Shown piece after piece: positions 7,260 through 14,628 of a DNA stretch of 29,863 bases. Both the position numbers and the translations under genes were made by a program. Below the pieces are notes generated by a model. That model made no database searches. It was given only the letters and a program-made list of their open reading frames with translations, and had not been told where the DNA came from. The DNA lies in the NCBI GenBank assembly GCA_047722305.1, contig JBDNYM010000026.1:1-29863 (forward strand), written 5' to 3'. Position 1 is the stretch's first letter; the number at the start of each line of letters is the position of its first letter. The DNA comes from JAKVJE01 sp047722305 (GTDB taxonomy: Bacteria; Actinomycetota; Actinomycetes; Actinomycetales; Microbacteriaceae).

Positions 7260-7295
7260 GCCTGGCAGCCGTCTGCCGTGGGGGAATCGCCAGGC
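7260..7295 (+). promoter_or_regulatory. Two mutually exclusive hairpins in the rplS leader
   Basis: GCCTGGC (7260-7266) is an exact reverse complement of GCCAGGC (7289-7295). GGCAG (7264-7268) is an exact reverse complement of CTGCC (7273-7277), with a CCGT tetraloop. The two stems share bases 7264-7266 and cannot form together. Such a switch could underlie feedback by L19, but chance pairing in GC-rich DNA is possible. Confidence 0.35.
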
Positions 7296-7354
7296 CGAAC
7301 CACCCGAATCTTGCAGCGGGCGACCTACGGCGCCTGTGGAGAGCGAACCAGATC

Positions 7355-7696
7355 ATGCAGACCCTCGACATCGTCGACGTCGCGTCCATCCGCGACGACA
7401 TTCCGGATTTCCGCGTCGGCGACACCGTCAAAGTCCACGTGAACATCGTCGAGGGCGACCGCTCTCGTATCCAGGTGTTCCAGGGCATCGTGCTGAAGCG
7501 CCAGGGCGACGGCGTGCGCGAGACGTTCACCGTCCGCAAGATCAGCTTCCAGGTCGGCGTGGAGCGCACGTTCCCCGTGCACTCCCCGGTGATCGCCCGC
7601 ATCGAGGTACTGACCCACGGCCACGTGCGTCGCGCCAAGCTCTACTACCTGCGCAACCTGCGCGGCAAGGCGGCGCGCGTCCGCGAGAAGCGCTGA
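7355..7696 (+). CDS. rplS: 50S ribosomal protein bL19
   Basis: Large-subunit protein of 113 residues located near the 30S-50S interface. The sequence is canonical: PDFRVGDTVKVHVNIVEG, IQVFQGIVLKRQG, FTVRKISFQVGVERTFPVHSP, and the basic end VRRAKLYYLRNLRGKAAR. The ATG at 7355 follows about 100 bases of leader. lepB starts five bases after its stop, which indicates co-transcription. Confidence 0.98.
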   Translation: MQTLDIVDVASIRDDIPDFRVGDTVKVHVNIVEGDRSRIQVFQGIVLKRQGDGVRETFTVRKISFQVGVERTFPVHSPVIARIEVLTHGHVRRAKLYYLRNLRGKAARVREKR

Positions 7697-7700
7697 CCGA

Positions 7701-8369
7701 GTGACCGAGCCGGCTCCGGCGCTGGCCCACCGTCGTGACCGCCGCCGCAAGGCGCCGTGGTGGCGGTGGCTCGTGGAGTTGCTCGTCGTCGTCCTGCTGG
7801 CGCAGCTGATCGCCTGGGGCGTCACGACGTTCCTGTTCCAGCCGTTCACGATCCCGTCGGGCTCCATGGAGCAGACTCTGGAGATCAACGACCGCATCCT
7901 GGTGAACAAGCTGGCGGCGGGCACGGTCGGGCTCAAACGCGGCGATATCGTCGTCTTCAAGGATCCGGGCGACTGGCTCTCCAGCGAAAACCCGCAGTCG
8001 AGCGACGACCAGTACCTGGTCAAGCGGATCATCGGCCTGCCGGGAGACACGGTCTCCTGCACGGGCACGACCAGTCCCCTGCGCATCAACGGCCGGGCCG
8101 TCCACGAGCCCTACCTGGCCGCCGGCAGCACGCCGTGCAGCGAGGGCCGGCTGTTCTCGACGACCGTCCCGCGCGGTTCTCTCTGGGTGATGGGCGACAA
8201 CCGGCAGGATTCGGCCGATTCCAGCGCGCACCAGACGCTGCCCGGCGGCGGCTCGGTGCCCGAGGCCGACGTGGTGGGGCCGGTCTTCATGGTGGTCGCC
8301 CCGCTGAATCGCTTCCGGTTCGTCTCGAACCCCACGGCGACATTCCGATCCGTCCCGAGCGCGGAATGA
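7701..8369 (+). CDS. lepB: Signal peptidase I
   Basis: Membrane-bound serine protease that removes signal peptides from exported proteins. The 222-residue protein has a basic cytosolic N terminus, one membrane segment (about 23-45), nucleophile Ser55 in IPSGSMEQTL, the general base Lys108 in VKRIIGLPGD, and the C-terminal box VMGDNRQDSADS. Only one membrane span is visible, as in Gram-positive enzymes. Likely substrates encoded nearby are the secreted proteins at 13791-14318 and 19255-19824. The GTG start at 7701 lies five bases after rplS; the end overlaps rnhB in an ATGA. Confidence 0.96.
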   Translation: MTEPAPALAHRRDRRRKAPWWRWLVELLVVVLLAQLIAWGVTTFLFQPFTIPSGSMEQTLEINDRILVNKLAAGTVGLKRGDIVVFKDPGDWLSSENPQSSDDQYLVKRIIGLPGDTVSCTGTTSPLRINGRAVHEPYLAAGSTPCSEGRLFSTTVPRGSLWVMGDNRQDSADSSAHQTLPGGGSVPEADVVGPVFMVVAPLNRFRFVSNPTATFRSVPSAE

Positions 8370-9073
8370 CCGTCGCCGACCCGACCTTGGAACTGGAGAC
8401 CCGGGCGTTCGCGTCCGGCGCCGACGTGGTCATCGGCTGCGACGAGGTCGGCCGGGGCGCCCTGGCCGGACCGGTGTTCGTCGGTGCGGCGGTGATGACG
8501 CCGGACACCCCGCGGGCGTTCCCGGTGGGGCTGCGCGACTCGAAGATGCTCTCGCCGCGCCGCCGCGAGCTGCTCGAACCCGCCGTGCGGCGGTGGGCAG
8601 CCGCCTGGGCGCTGGGGGAGCGCCGTCCCGATCAGATCGACCGCGACGGGATCGTCGCCTGCCTGGGCGCGGCGGCGGCCGACGCCGTCCGGGCAGTGCT
8701 CGCGGCGGTGGGGATGCATCCGGGACGGGTGGTCGTCATCCTCGACGGCTCGCAAGACTGGCTGGGGCCGCTGCTCGCCGACCTCGACGTGACGGTCGTG
8801 GTCCGTCCGAAGGCCGACCGGGACTGCGCGGTGGTCGCGGCGGCGAGCGTGCTCGCCAAGGTGGCGCGAGACCGGCTGCTGATCGAGGGCGACGCCTGCT
8901 GGCCCGCCTACGACTGGGCGCGCAACAAGGGCTACGGCTCGGCGGTGCACCGGGCGGCGATCGTCCGCGACGGCGCGTGCCCCTGGCACCGCCGAACCTG
9001 GATACACGCTGAGCCCGGCCTGGTCGCGGATTCGTCACCTGTCGCGAACGGTGCGAGAATCGAGACGAGATGA
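8366..9073 (+). CDS. rnhB: Ribonuclease HII
   Basis: Cleaves RNA in RNA-DNA hybrids and single ribonucleotides in DNA. The 235-residue protein has the acidic metal-binding residues in GCDEVGRGALAGPV (Asp and Glu), VILDGSQDW (Asp) and KADRDCAVVAAASVLAKVARD (Asp), and the substrate-binding region YDWARNKGYGSAVH. It begins within the lepB stop (ATGA) and ends in an ATGA overlap with the DUF2469 gene. The final 20 or so residues are outside the conserved fold and cover a possible promoter for the next gene. Confidence 0.96.
   Translation: MTVADPTLELETRAFASGADVVIGCDEVGRGALAGPVFVGAAVMTPDTPRAFPVGLRDSKMLSPRRRELLEPAVRRWAAAWALGERRPDQIDRDGIVACLGAAAADAVRAVLAAVGMHPGRVVVILDGSQDWLGPLLADLDVTVVVRPKADRDCAVVAAASVLAKVARDRLLIEGDACWPAYDWARNKGYGSAVHRAAIVRDGACPWHRRTWIHAEPGLVADSSPVANGARIETR
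9032..9060 (+). promoter_or_regulatory. Possible internal promoter for the DUF2469 gene inside rnhB
   Basis: TCGTCA (9032-9037) and GAGAAT (9055-9060) are separated by 17 bases and each matches consensus at 4 of 6 positions. The DUF2469 ATG lies nine bases downstream at 9070. The signal overlaps the poorly conserved rnhB end. Confidence 0.3.
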
Positions 9074-9408
9074 TGGATGCAGACGATTTCGACGACTACG
9101 AGCGCGAGGCAGAGCTGGCACTGTACCGCGAGTACCGCGACGTGCTGCACATGTTCAAATACGTGGTCGAGACCGAGCGCCGCTTCTACCTCGCCAACGA
9201 CGTGAGCATGACCCGGCAGGAGACCGGCCACGACTTCTATTTCGAGCTGGAGCTCACCGACGTATGGGTGTGGGACGTCTACCGTTCCGATCGGTTCGCG
9301 AAGAACGTGCGGGTGCTGTCGTTCAAAGATGTGAACGTGGAGGAGCTCGCCGATCGCGACCTCGAGCTGCCCACCGAGCTGCAGCTCGGCGGCGAGCAGG
9401 AGCAATAG
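9070..9408 (+). CDS. DUF2469 family protein (actinobacterial conserved)
   Basis: A small acidic protein of 112 residues that I recognise as the actinobacterial DUF2469 family, found next to rnhB in many members of the phylum. Conserved segments are DYEREAELALYREYRDVLHMFKYV (in two parts), ETERRFYLAND, ELTDVWVWDVYRSDRF and RVLSFKDVNVEEL. The function is unknown. The strong conservation, cytosolic character and fixed linkage to rnhB suggest a core role. Start codons at 9070 and 9073 are both possible. Confidence 0.92.
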   Translation: MMDADDFDDYEREAELALYREYRDVLHMFKYVVETERRFYLANDVSMTRQETGHDFYFELELTDVWVWDVYRSDRFAKNVRVLSFKDVNVEELADRDLELPTELQLGGEQEQ

Positions 9409-9416
9409 CGCCGTCA

Positions 9417-9447
9417 CCCGGGTCCGTTCGGGGCCCTCGGGGATTTT
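9417..9447 (+). terminator. Intrinsic terminator after the rplS operon
   Basis: GGGTCC (9420-9425) pairs with GGGCCC (9431-9436), with one G-U pair, around a GTTCG loop. CCC (9417-9419) can extend the stem with GGG near 9439. ATTTT follows at 9443-9447. It lies 10-40 bases after the DUF2469 stop, where the operon should end. Confidence 0.5.
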
Positions 9448-9530
9448 CCACCACTGAGGATGAAGGCGATCCGTCCCCATTGCCGATTGCCGTCCAGCGG
9501 AGACGTGCCCCGTAGCCCACGCTGGTCGGC

Positions 9531-9914
9531 ATGGAAGACCGCCTGGACCTCGCCGCCGTCACCGCCCCGCAACTGGGGCGGGTCGGCGAGCGCATCGCCG
9601 AACACCATCTGTCCGCCCGCGGCCTGCGGGTCGTCGATCGCAACTGGCGATGTCGGCGCGGAGAGCTCGATCTCATCGCCGTCGACGGCGACCAGCTGGT
9701 CTTCGTCGAGGTGAAGACCCGTCGCAGCGGCCGGCATGGCAGCGCGGTCGAGGCGGTGACGCTCCCGAAGCTCGCTCGCCTCCGGCGCCTGGCCGGGGAG
9801 TGGCTGCAGGCCCATCCGGGCGCCGGGCGCGCGGCGCGCATCCGCATCGATGTGATCGCGCTGGAGGTCCGCGCCGGTCGGGTGCGCATCCATCATCTGG
9901 AGGGCGTCGGATGA
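9531..9914 (+). CDS. YraN family (UPF0102) endonuclease-like protein
   Basis: A 127-residue protein with the restriction-endonuclease-like fold of the YraN/UPF0102 family. GRVGERIAEHHLSARG leads in, RNWRCRRGELDLIA holds the conserved Glu/Asp, and VFVEVKTRRS holds the E-x-K catalytic motif, followed by KLARLRRLAGEWL. The family resembles Holliday-junction resolvases, but no activity is firmly established. Its position immediately before comM and dprA is conserved in many bacteria and fits a role in DNA processing. It ends in an ATGA overlap with comM. Confidence 0.92.
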   Translation: MEDRLDLAAVTAPQLGRVGERIAEHHLSARGLRVVDRNWRCRRGELDLIAVDGDQLVFVEVKTRRSGRHGSAVEAVTLPKLARLRRLAGEWLQAHPGAGRAARIRIDVIALEVRAGRVRIHHLEGVG

Positions 9915-11434
9915 GCCGCATCGGCACCGCGCTCGGCATCGCGCTCAACGGCCTGGAGGGGACGGTCGTGGAGATCGAGGTCGACATCGCCCCCGGGCTC
10001 CCGAATCTCACCATCGTCGGGCTGGCCGATACGGCCATCGAACAGTCCAAGCACCGGGTGCGGGCGGCGCTGCAGAACTCCGGGCTGCAGTTCCCCGACT
10101 CGCGGGTGGTGGTGAACCTCAGCCCGGCCGCGGTGCCCAAGCACGGCAGCGGGTTCGACCTGCCCATCGCGGTCGCGATCCTGGCCGCCCAGGGGGTGGT
10201 CGATCCGCGGCGGTGCGAACGGCTGCTGCTCTGCGGCGAGCTCAGCCTGGACGGCCGCCTCCGACCCGTCCGCGGCGTGCTGGCCGGACTGCTGTCGGCG
10301 GTCCATCGCGGCGTGGACGCTGCGCTGGTGCCCGAGGGGAACCTCCCGGAGGCGCAGATGGTGCCGGCTCTGGACGTCCGCGGGGCGGTCGACCTCATCG
10401 GCTGCGCGGTGGCGCTGGGGGCCGACCTCGAACTGCAGGAGCGCCCCGCCCTGCCCGTCGGGCCGGCAGCGTCAGGTCCGCTCGCGGCGACGGGCGACCT
10501 GGGAGACGTGCTCGGGCAGCGCGACGCCGTCGAGGCGATCATCGTCGGGGCCGCCGGCGGGCATCACTGCCTGCTCATCGGCGAGCCCGGGGCGGGCAAG
10601 ACGATGCTGGCCGAGCGGCTCGCGGGCATCCTCCCCGATCTCGACGCTGAGGCCGCGGTGGCGGTCACCGCCGTGCACTCCCTGGTGGGCGGCGTCGACC
10701 AGCTCATCCGACGCCCGCCCTGGCAGGCTCCGCACCACACCGCCACCGCTCCGGCACTGGTCGGCGGCGGCTCCGGCGTGCTGCAGCCCGGGGCGATGTC
10801 GCTGGCCACCGAGGGGGTGCTCTTCCTGGACGAGGCCCCGGAGTTCTCCCCGCGGGTGCTCGACGCACTCCGGCAGGCGCTGGAGGCGGGGACCATCGAG
10901 ATTCACCGCTCCCGGGCGGTGTGCCGCTTCCCGGCTCGGTTCCAGCTGGTGATGGCGGCCAATCCCTGCCCGTGCGGGCGGGCCCTCGACCCGGCGGGGG
11001 CCTGCACCTGTTCGCCGGCGATGCGCCGCCGTTACCTGCGGCGATTGAGCGGCCCTCTGCTCGATCGGATGGATCTGCGGGTCGTGGTCCCGCGGGCGGA
11101 TGCGATGGCTATGCGGGCGGGGGAGCGCACCAGTACCACCGCCGCGGCGCGCCGGCGGGTCGACAGCGCTCGCAGGCGCATGCGGCGCCGGCTGCAGCAC
11201 ACGCCGTGGACGCTCAACGCCCGGGTGCCCGGCGCCTACCTGCGGCGCGAGCTCGAACTGCCTCGGGCGCAGACGCGGCTGCTCGACGCTGCCTTGGACC
11301 GCGGCACCATCAGCCTGCGCGGCTACGACCGGGTGCTGCGGACGGCGTGGACGATCGCCGACCTGGCCGAGCGCGACCGGCCGGGGCGCGCCGAGATCGC
11401 GCGGGCGCTCTCCTGGAGAGAGGTGCTGTCATGA
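9911..11434 (+). CDS. comM: ComM/YifB family AAA+ ATPase (Mg-chelatase-like)
   Basis: A 507-residue AAA+ protein. The N-terminal ChlI-like domain (LPNLTIVGLADTAIEQSKHR; AVPKHGSGFDLPIA) precedes a Walker A (GEPGAGKT, 224-231) and Walker B (VLFLDE, 303-308). Next come the Cys-rich segment NPCPCGRALDPAGACTCSP, the arginine-finger region SGPLLDRMDLRV and a C-terminal Mg-chelatase domain. In Vibrio and Haemophilus ComM is a branch-migration helicase that widens incorporation of transforming DNA. Despite the common database label it is not a magnesium chelatase. It overlaps yraN and dprA by four bases each. Confidence 0.94.
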   Translation: MSRIGTALGIALNGLEGTVVEIEVDIAPGLPNLTIVGLADTAIEQSKHRVRAALQNSGLQFPDSRVVVNLSPAAVPKHGSGFDLPIAVAILAAQGVVDPRRCERLLLCGELSLDGRLRPVRGVLAGLLSAVHRGVDAALVPEGNLPEAQMVPALDVRGAVDLIGCAVALGADLELQERPALPVGPAASGPLAATGDLGDVLGQRDAVEAIIVGAAGGHHCLLIGEPGAGKTMLAERLAGILPDLDAEAAVAVTAVHSLVGGVDQLIRRPPWQAPHHTATAPALVGGGSGVLQPGAMSLATEGVLFLDEAPEFSPRVLDALRQALEAGTIEIHRSRAVCRFPARFQLVMAANPCPCGRALDPAGACTCSPAMRRRYLRRLSGPLLDRMDLRVVVPRADAMAMRAGERTSTTAAARRRVDSARRRMRRRLQHTPWTLNARVPGAYLRRELELPRAQTRLLDAALDRGTISLRGYDRVLRTAWTIADLAERDRPGRAEIARALSWREVLS

Positions 11435-12645
11435 ACGAGCTCGACGACTGGCGGGCGGCGCTCGCCCCGCAGGCGCCGGGGCGTGGCGAGGTCGCCCTGC
11501 TGGATGGGGCGGCGGCGCGGTTGTGGGGAAGCGAGCCCGCCCCGGACCAGCTCGCGCGCGTCTGGTGGTCGATCCTGATCGAGCCGGGGGACGCGGTCGC
11601 CGGTGAACTCATCGACCGGCATGGCCCCGCTGTCGCCCTGGATCTGGCGGCTCGACCCCGACGGGACGAGGACCCACGACTGCCCGCGGCGCGGGCTCGC
11701 TGGGAGCCGCGTGCGCAACGGGCCCGGCTGCGGCGGGCGGTCAACTCGGCGGTCTCCCTCGGGGCCGCGCTGATCGAGCCCGCCGCGTCCGGCTGGCCCG
11801 CCGGGCTGGACGATCTGAGGACGCACGCCCCGGTCATCCTGTGGCGCCTGGGACCGGCCGCCGCCTGGGGCCGGGCTGTCTCCATCGTGGGGGCGCGCTC
11901 GGCCACCGCCTACGGCGACCGGGTGGCGGCCGAACTCGGCTACGCCCTGGCCGAGTCTGGAGCTGTCGTGGTGTCGGGCGGCGCCTACGGCATCGATCGG
12001 GCCGCCCACCGCGGGGCGCTCGCCCAGGGCGGCCTGACGGTCGCGATCCTGGCCGGTGGGCTCGATCGCCTCTACCCGGCCGAGAACGCCGCCCTGTTCG
12101 CCCGCATCCGGCAGGCCGGGCTGATCCTGTCCGAGGTGCCGCCCGGCACCACGCCGACGAAATGGAGGTTCCTCGCGCGCAACCGACTCATCGCGGCCGC
12201 GGGAGCGGCCACGGCCGTCGTCGAGGCCGGGGCTCGGTCCGGGGCGCTCAACACCGCCCACCACGCGCTCGAACTTGGGCGTCCGGTCGGAGCCGTCCCC
12301 GGGCCGGTGACCTCGGCGGCGTCGGCCGGGACCAACGCGCTGCTGCGGGATCACCTGGCCGAGCCGATCTGCGGCCCGGCCGACCTCCGCGAGCTGGCGG
12401 GCCTCGGCAGCACGGAGACGGCCGGGCCCGAGGGGCTCATCTCGTCCCTGCACGTGCGGGTCGCGGACGCGCTCTCCGTCTCGGTGCCGCGGCGGGAGGA
12501 GGAGATCGCGGCGGCGGCGGGCATCCCGGTGCGAGACGCCGCCCCGGCGCTGGCCGAGCTGGTCGCGGTGGGACTCGCCCTCCACACCCCACGCGGGTGG
12601 CTAATCCTACCCGCCTGGACCGCCGCGGCCGGGCGCCGGAGGTGA
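11431..12645 (+). CDS. dprA: DNA-processing protein DprA
   Basis: Loads RecA onto single-stranded DNA during natural transformation; it is also kept in many species not known to be competent. The 404-residue protein has a divergent N-terminal region, then the Rossmann domain: VSIVGARSATAYG, VVSGGAYGIDRAAHRGAL, AILAGGLDRLYP, KWRFLARNRLIAA and VVEAGARSGALNTA. A winged-helix C-terminal domain (about 330-395) follows. The overlapping arrangement with comM and yraN implies joint expression. No type IV pilus or ComEC gene is in this window, so actual competence cannot be judged. Confidence 0.95.
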   Translation: MNELDDWRAALAPQAPGRGEVALLDGAAARLWGSEPAPDQLARVWWSILIEPGDAVAGELIDRHGPAVALDLAARPRRDEDPRLPAARARWEPRAQRARLRRAVNSAVSLGAALIEPAASGWPAGLDDLRTHAPVILWRLGPAAAWGRAVSIVGARSATAYGDRVAAELGYALAESGAVVVSGGAYGIDRAAHRGALAQGGLTVAILAGGLDRLYPAENAALFARIRQAGLILSEVPPGTTPTKWRFLARNRLIAAAGAATAVVEAGARSGALNTAHHALELGRPVGAVPGPVTSAASAGTNALLRDHLAEPICGPADLRELAGLGSTETAGPEGLISSLHVRVADALSVSVPRREEEIAAAAGIPVRDAAPALAELVAVGLALHTPRGWLILPAWTAAAGRRR

Positions 12646-12731
12646 CGCGGCGCGGGGTGAACGCGGACGGCACGGGGCCGGCGGAGCGCAGGCGCCAGAG
12701 GCGGATCGGGCGGAGAGGTGTCACCAGCGTG

Positions 12732-12747
12732 GCGCCCTGGAGGGCGC
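12732..12747. promoter_or_regulatory. Perfect inverted repeat upstream of xerC
   Basis: GCGCCC-TGGA-GGGCGC forms a perfect 6-bp stem. It sits 16 bases before the xerC -10 and overlaps the expected -35 position. It has no following T run, so it is either an operator-like site or a weak dprA terminator. Confidence 0.35.
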
Positions 12748-12763
12748 GCTGCCGGGACCGTGC

Positions 12764-12769
12764 CATGCT
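12764..12769 (+). promoter_or_regulatory. -10 element of xerC, probably leaderless
   Basis: CATGCT ends six bases before the xerC ATG, with GGGGGC between. That places the transcription start at or next to the start codon. No convincing -35 is seen. Confidence 0.4.
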
Positions 12770-12775
12770 GGGGGC

Positions 12776-13738
12776 ATGAGCGACAGCAGCGAGCCGGAGC
12801 CAACGGGCTCCGTGGATGCCGCGGCGGATGCCGCTGCGCTGGAGGTCGCCGTCGCCGACTTCGCGCGGCACCTGCGCGTGGATCGGGGGCTGTCCGTCAA
12901 CACGGTGCGCGCCTACCGCACCGATCTCCATGACCTGATCGAGTTTCTGCCGCGGGATGTCACGCGCCCGGGGCAGCTGACGCTCGACGCGCTGCGCGAC
13001 TGGCTGTGGGCGGAGGACCGCGCCGGGGCGGCCCCCGCCACCGTCGCCCGGCACGCGGTGGTGGCCCGCGCCTTCGGACGGTGGCTGGCCGAGACCGGGC
13101 GCGTCGAGGCCGATCCGGCGGCGCGGCTGCGGGTGCCGAAGACCGGCACCCACCTGCCCCGGGTACAGTCGGAGGAGGTCATGCAGCGCGTGCTCGACGC
13201 CCGGCGCGACGCCGCCCGGACCGGCGGAGCCCCCGAACTGCGCGACTGGGCCGTCCTGGAGCTCCTGTACGCCACCGGGATGCGGGTGAGCGAGCTGACC
13301 GGGCTCGACCTGGACGACCTCGACCTGGAGCAGCGGCTCGTCACCGTCACCGGCAAGGGCGACAAGCAGCGCGTCATCCCGTTCGGGGCCCCCGCCGACG
13401 CCGCGCTGACCGACTACCTCGCCCGCGGCCGCACGTGCCTGCAATCGCCGGCTCGCTCCACGGCCGCGGTATTCCTCGGCGCGCGGGGCGGACGCTGGAA
13501 CCAGCGCAGCGTCTACGAGCTGGTGCACCGCGTCCTGGCCGAGACGCCGGGCGGGCACCCGGCCGGCCCCCACTCGCTGCGCCATAGCGCGGCCACGCAC
13601 CTCCTCGACGGCGGGGCGGACCTCCGCTCCGTCCAGGAGCTGCTCGGGCACTCCTCGGCGGCCACCACGCAGGTGTACACGCACCTATCGAACGCGCGCA
13701 TCGCCGAGGTGTACCGGCAGGCGCATCCCCGGGCGTGA
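12776..13738 (+). CDS. xerC: Tyrosine recombinase XerC
   Basis: Site-specific recombinase that with XerD resolves chromosome dimers at dif. The 320-residue protein has an N-terminal SAM-like core-binding domain (about 22-110; LRVDRGLSVNTVRAYRTDL) and a catalytic domain with Arg170 (TGMRVSEL), Lys194 (GKGDKQR), His266/Arg269 (HSLRH), His292 (LGHSS) and nucleophile Tyr301 (QVYTHLS). All six active-site residues are present. The linkage dprA-xerC-rpsB is common in actinobacteria and supports XerC rather than an integrase of a mobile element; no att-like repeats flank it. The first 20 residues are a variable acidic lead. Confidence 0.93.
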   Translation: MSDSSEPEPTGSVDAAADAAALEVAVADFARHLRVDRGLSVNTVRAYRTDLHDLIEFLPRDVTRPGQLTLDALRDWLWAEDRAGAAPATVARHAVVARAFGRWLAETGRVEADPAARLRVPKTGTHLPRVQSEEVMQRVLDARRDAARTGGAPELRDWAVLELLYATGMRVSELTGLDLDDLDLEQRLVTVTGKGDKQRVIPFGAPADAALTDYLARGRTCLQSPARSTAAVFLGARGGRWNQRSVYELVHRVLAETPGGHPAGPHSLRHSAATHLLDGGADLRSVQELLGHSSAATTQVYTHLSNARIAEVYRQAHPRA

Positions 13739-13772
13739 CGGCGGCCCCGGCCCAGCAACAGCTCCGCAGTTC

Positions 13773-13800
13773 CGGATCAGTCTTCCCGGATCAGTCTTCC
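13773..13800. repeat. Exact 14-base tandem duplication at the M23 gene stop
   Basis: CGGATCAGTCTTCC occurs twice in direct succession (13773-13786 and 13787-13800) in the gap between the convergent xerC and M23-like genes. The stop codon of the M23-like gene (13791-13793, read on the minus strand) lies in the second copy. The duplication does not change the protein end. Confidence 0.85.
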
Positions 13801-14318
13801 CAGGGCAGCAGCACGGCGCCGTCGGCGCCGAGCAGCAGCAGCGGCGAGAAGTACGCGTCGTTCAGACGTGCCCCGAGGTGCAGGCAGGGCTGGTCGCAGT
13901 GGGGCGGAGCCGCCGAGATGCGCGCCACGACCTGGCCGGCGGTGACCCGCTCACCGGCCGCCACCAGGGCATCCACCGGCTCGTAGCTCGACTTCCAGCC
14001 GGAGGCGTGGGCGATGGCGAGCACCCCGCGGTCCGCGACCGGGCCGGCGAACGAGACCTCGCCATCGGCGACCGCCCGCACCTCGGCTCCGGTGCTCGCC
14101 CCGATGTCGATGCCGCGGTGCCCGGGGCCGTAGGCGTGCGCGGGGGCCTCGAAGTCGCGCACCAGCGGCAGTGCGGGCGGCACGGGCCACGACCACTGGG
14201 GCAGATCGGCGGGTCGGGTGGCCGCCGGCGGCCCCGCCGCCGCGTGCGCGGGGCCCGGCGCGAACACGGCAGCGGCAGCGAGCAGGATGCCCGCCATGAC
14301 GGCTCGGAGTCGTTGCAT
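13791..14318 (-). CDS. Secreted M23-family (LytM-like) protein with one catalytic His replaced
   Basis: A 175-residue exported protein: signal peptide about 1-26 (hydrophobic core, cleavage likely after AHA), then an M23/LytM domain. Zinc ligands His67 and Asp71 (GHRGIDIG) are present, followed by GEVSFAGPV and the C-terminal CLHLGARL. The usual H-x-H is C145-L-H147, so the third zinc ligand is kept but the catalytic first His is a Cys. Active family members cut peptidoglycan cross-links; inactive ones activate amidases. Which applies here cannot be told. The start is the ATG at 14318, chosen because it gives a typical signal peptide. It is convergent with xerC and divergent from rpsB. Confidence 0.87.
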   Translation of the reverse strand: MQRLRAVMAGILLAAAAVFAPGPAHAAAGPPAATRPADLPQWSWPVPPALPLVRDFEAPAHAYGPGHRGIDIGASTGAEVRAVADGEVSFAGPVADRGVLAIAHASGWKSSYEPVDALVAAGERVTAGQVVARISAAPPHCDQPCLHLGARLNDAYFSPLLLLGADGAVLLPWED

Positions 14319-14463
14319 GCGCCCACCCTGCCAGGCCGGGATCGCGTCCCGACCGGCGGCCGGAACGAGCGGGGAGAAACAGCCGGCTGCGGGCGCTGTG
14401 GAAGCATGGGGAGAACGGCAGAGGAGCGGTGCGGGGACCCGGGCGGCACCTCGGCGTCTGCGG

Positions 14464-14469
14464 TATGCT
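14464..14469 (+). promoter_or_regulatory. -10 element of the rpsB-tsf promoter
   Basis: TATGCT, a 4/6 match to TATAAT with the key TA and final T, stands in the 310-base gap between the M23-like gene and rpsB. No good -35 is visible. The predicted leader is about 150 bases. Confidence 0.42.
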
Positions 14470-14501
14470 GGGGCACAGCGGCGGCACCACCGTCGACTAC
14501 G

Positions 14502-14574
14502 CGTGCCCACTTCCGGCACGGCTGCCACTGGTCCCACTCTCGAGCGGGCGGCATCCGGCCCGGGCACCAGGGCC
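14502..14574 (+). promoter_or_regulatory. Three consecutive hairpins in the rpsB leader
   Basis: CGTGCC/GGCACG (14502-14507 with 14515-14520, 7-base loop), GCTGCC/GGCGGC (14521-14526 with 14547-14552, one G-U pair) and GGCCC/GGGCC (14557-14561 with 14570-14574) lie in series before the ribosome-binding site. Protein S2 is known to repress rpsB-tsf in E. coli through its leader; similar control here is inference. This accounts for most of the gene-free stretch 14319-14628. Confidence 0.33.
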
Positions 14575-14628
14575 CCATCCGGGGCGCAAACCACAAGGCG
14601 TGGCAACACGCAGAACAGGAGAACGGCC

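Noticed and set aside
12776..13738. xerC as an integrase of a mobile element
   Set aside because: It lies in the conserved dprA-xerC-rpsB neighbourhood, has XerC length and motifs, and no flanking repeats, tRNA or phage genes were seen.
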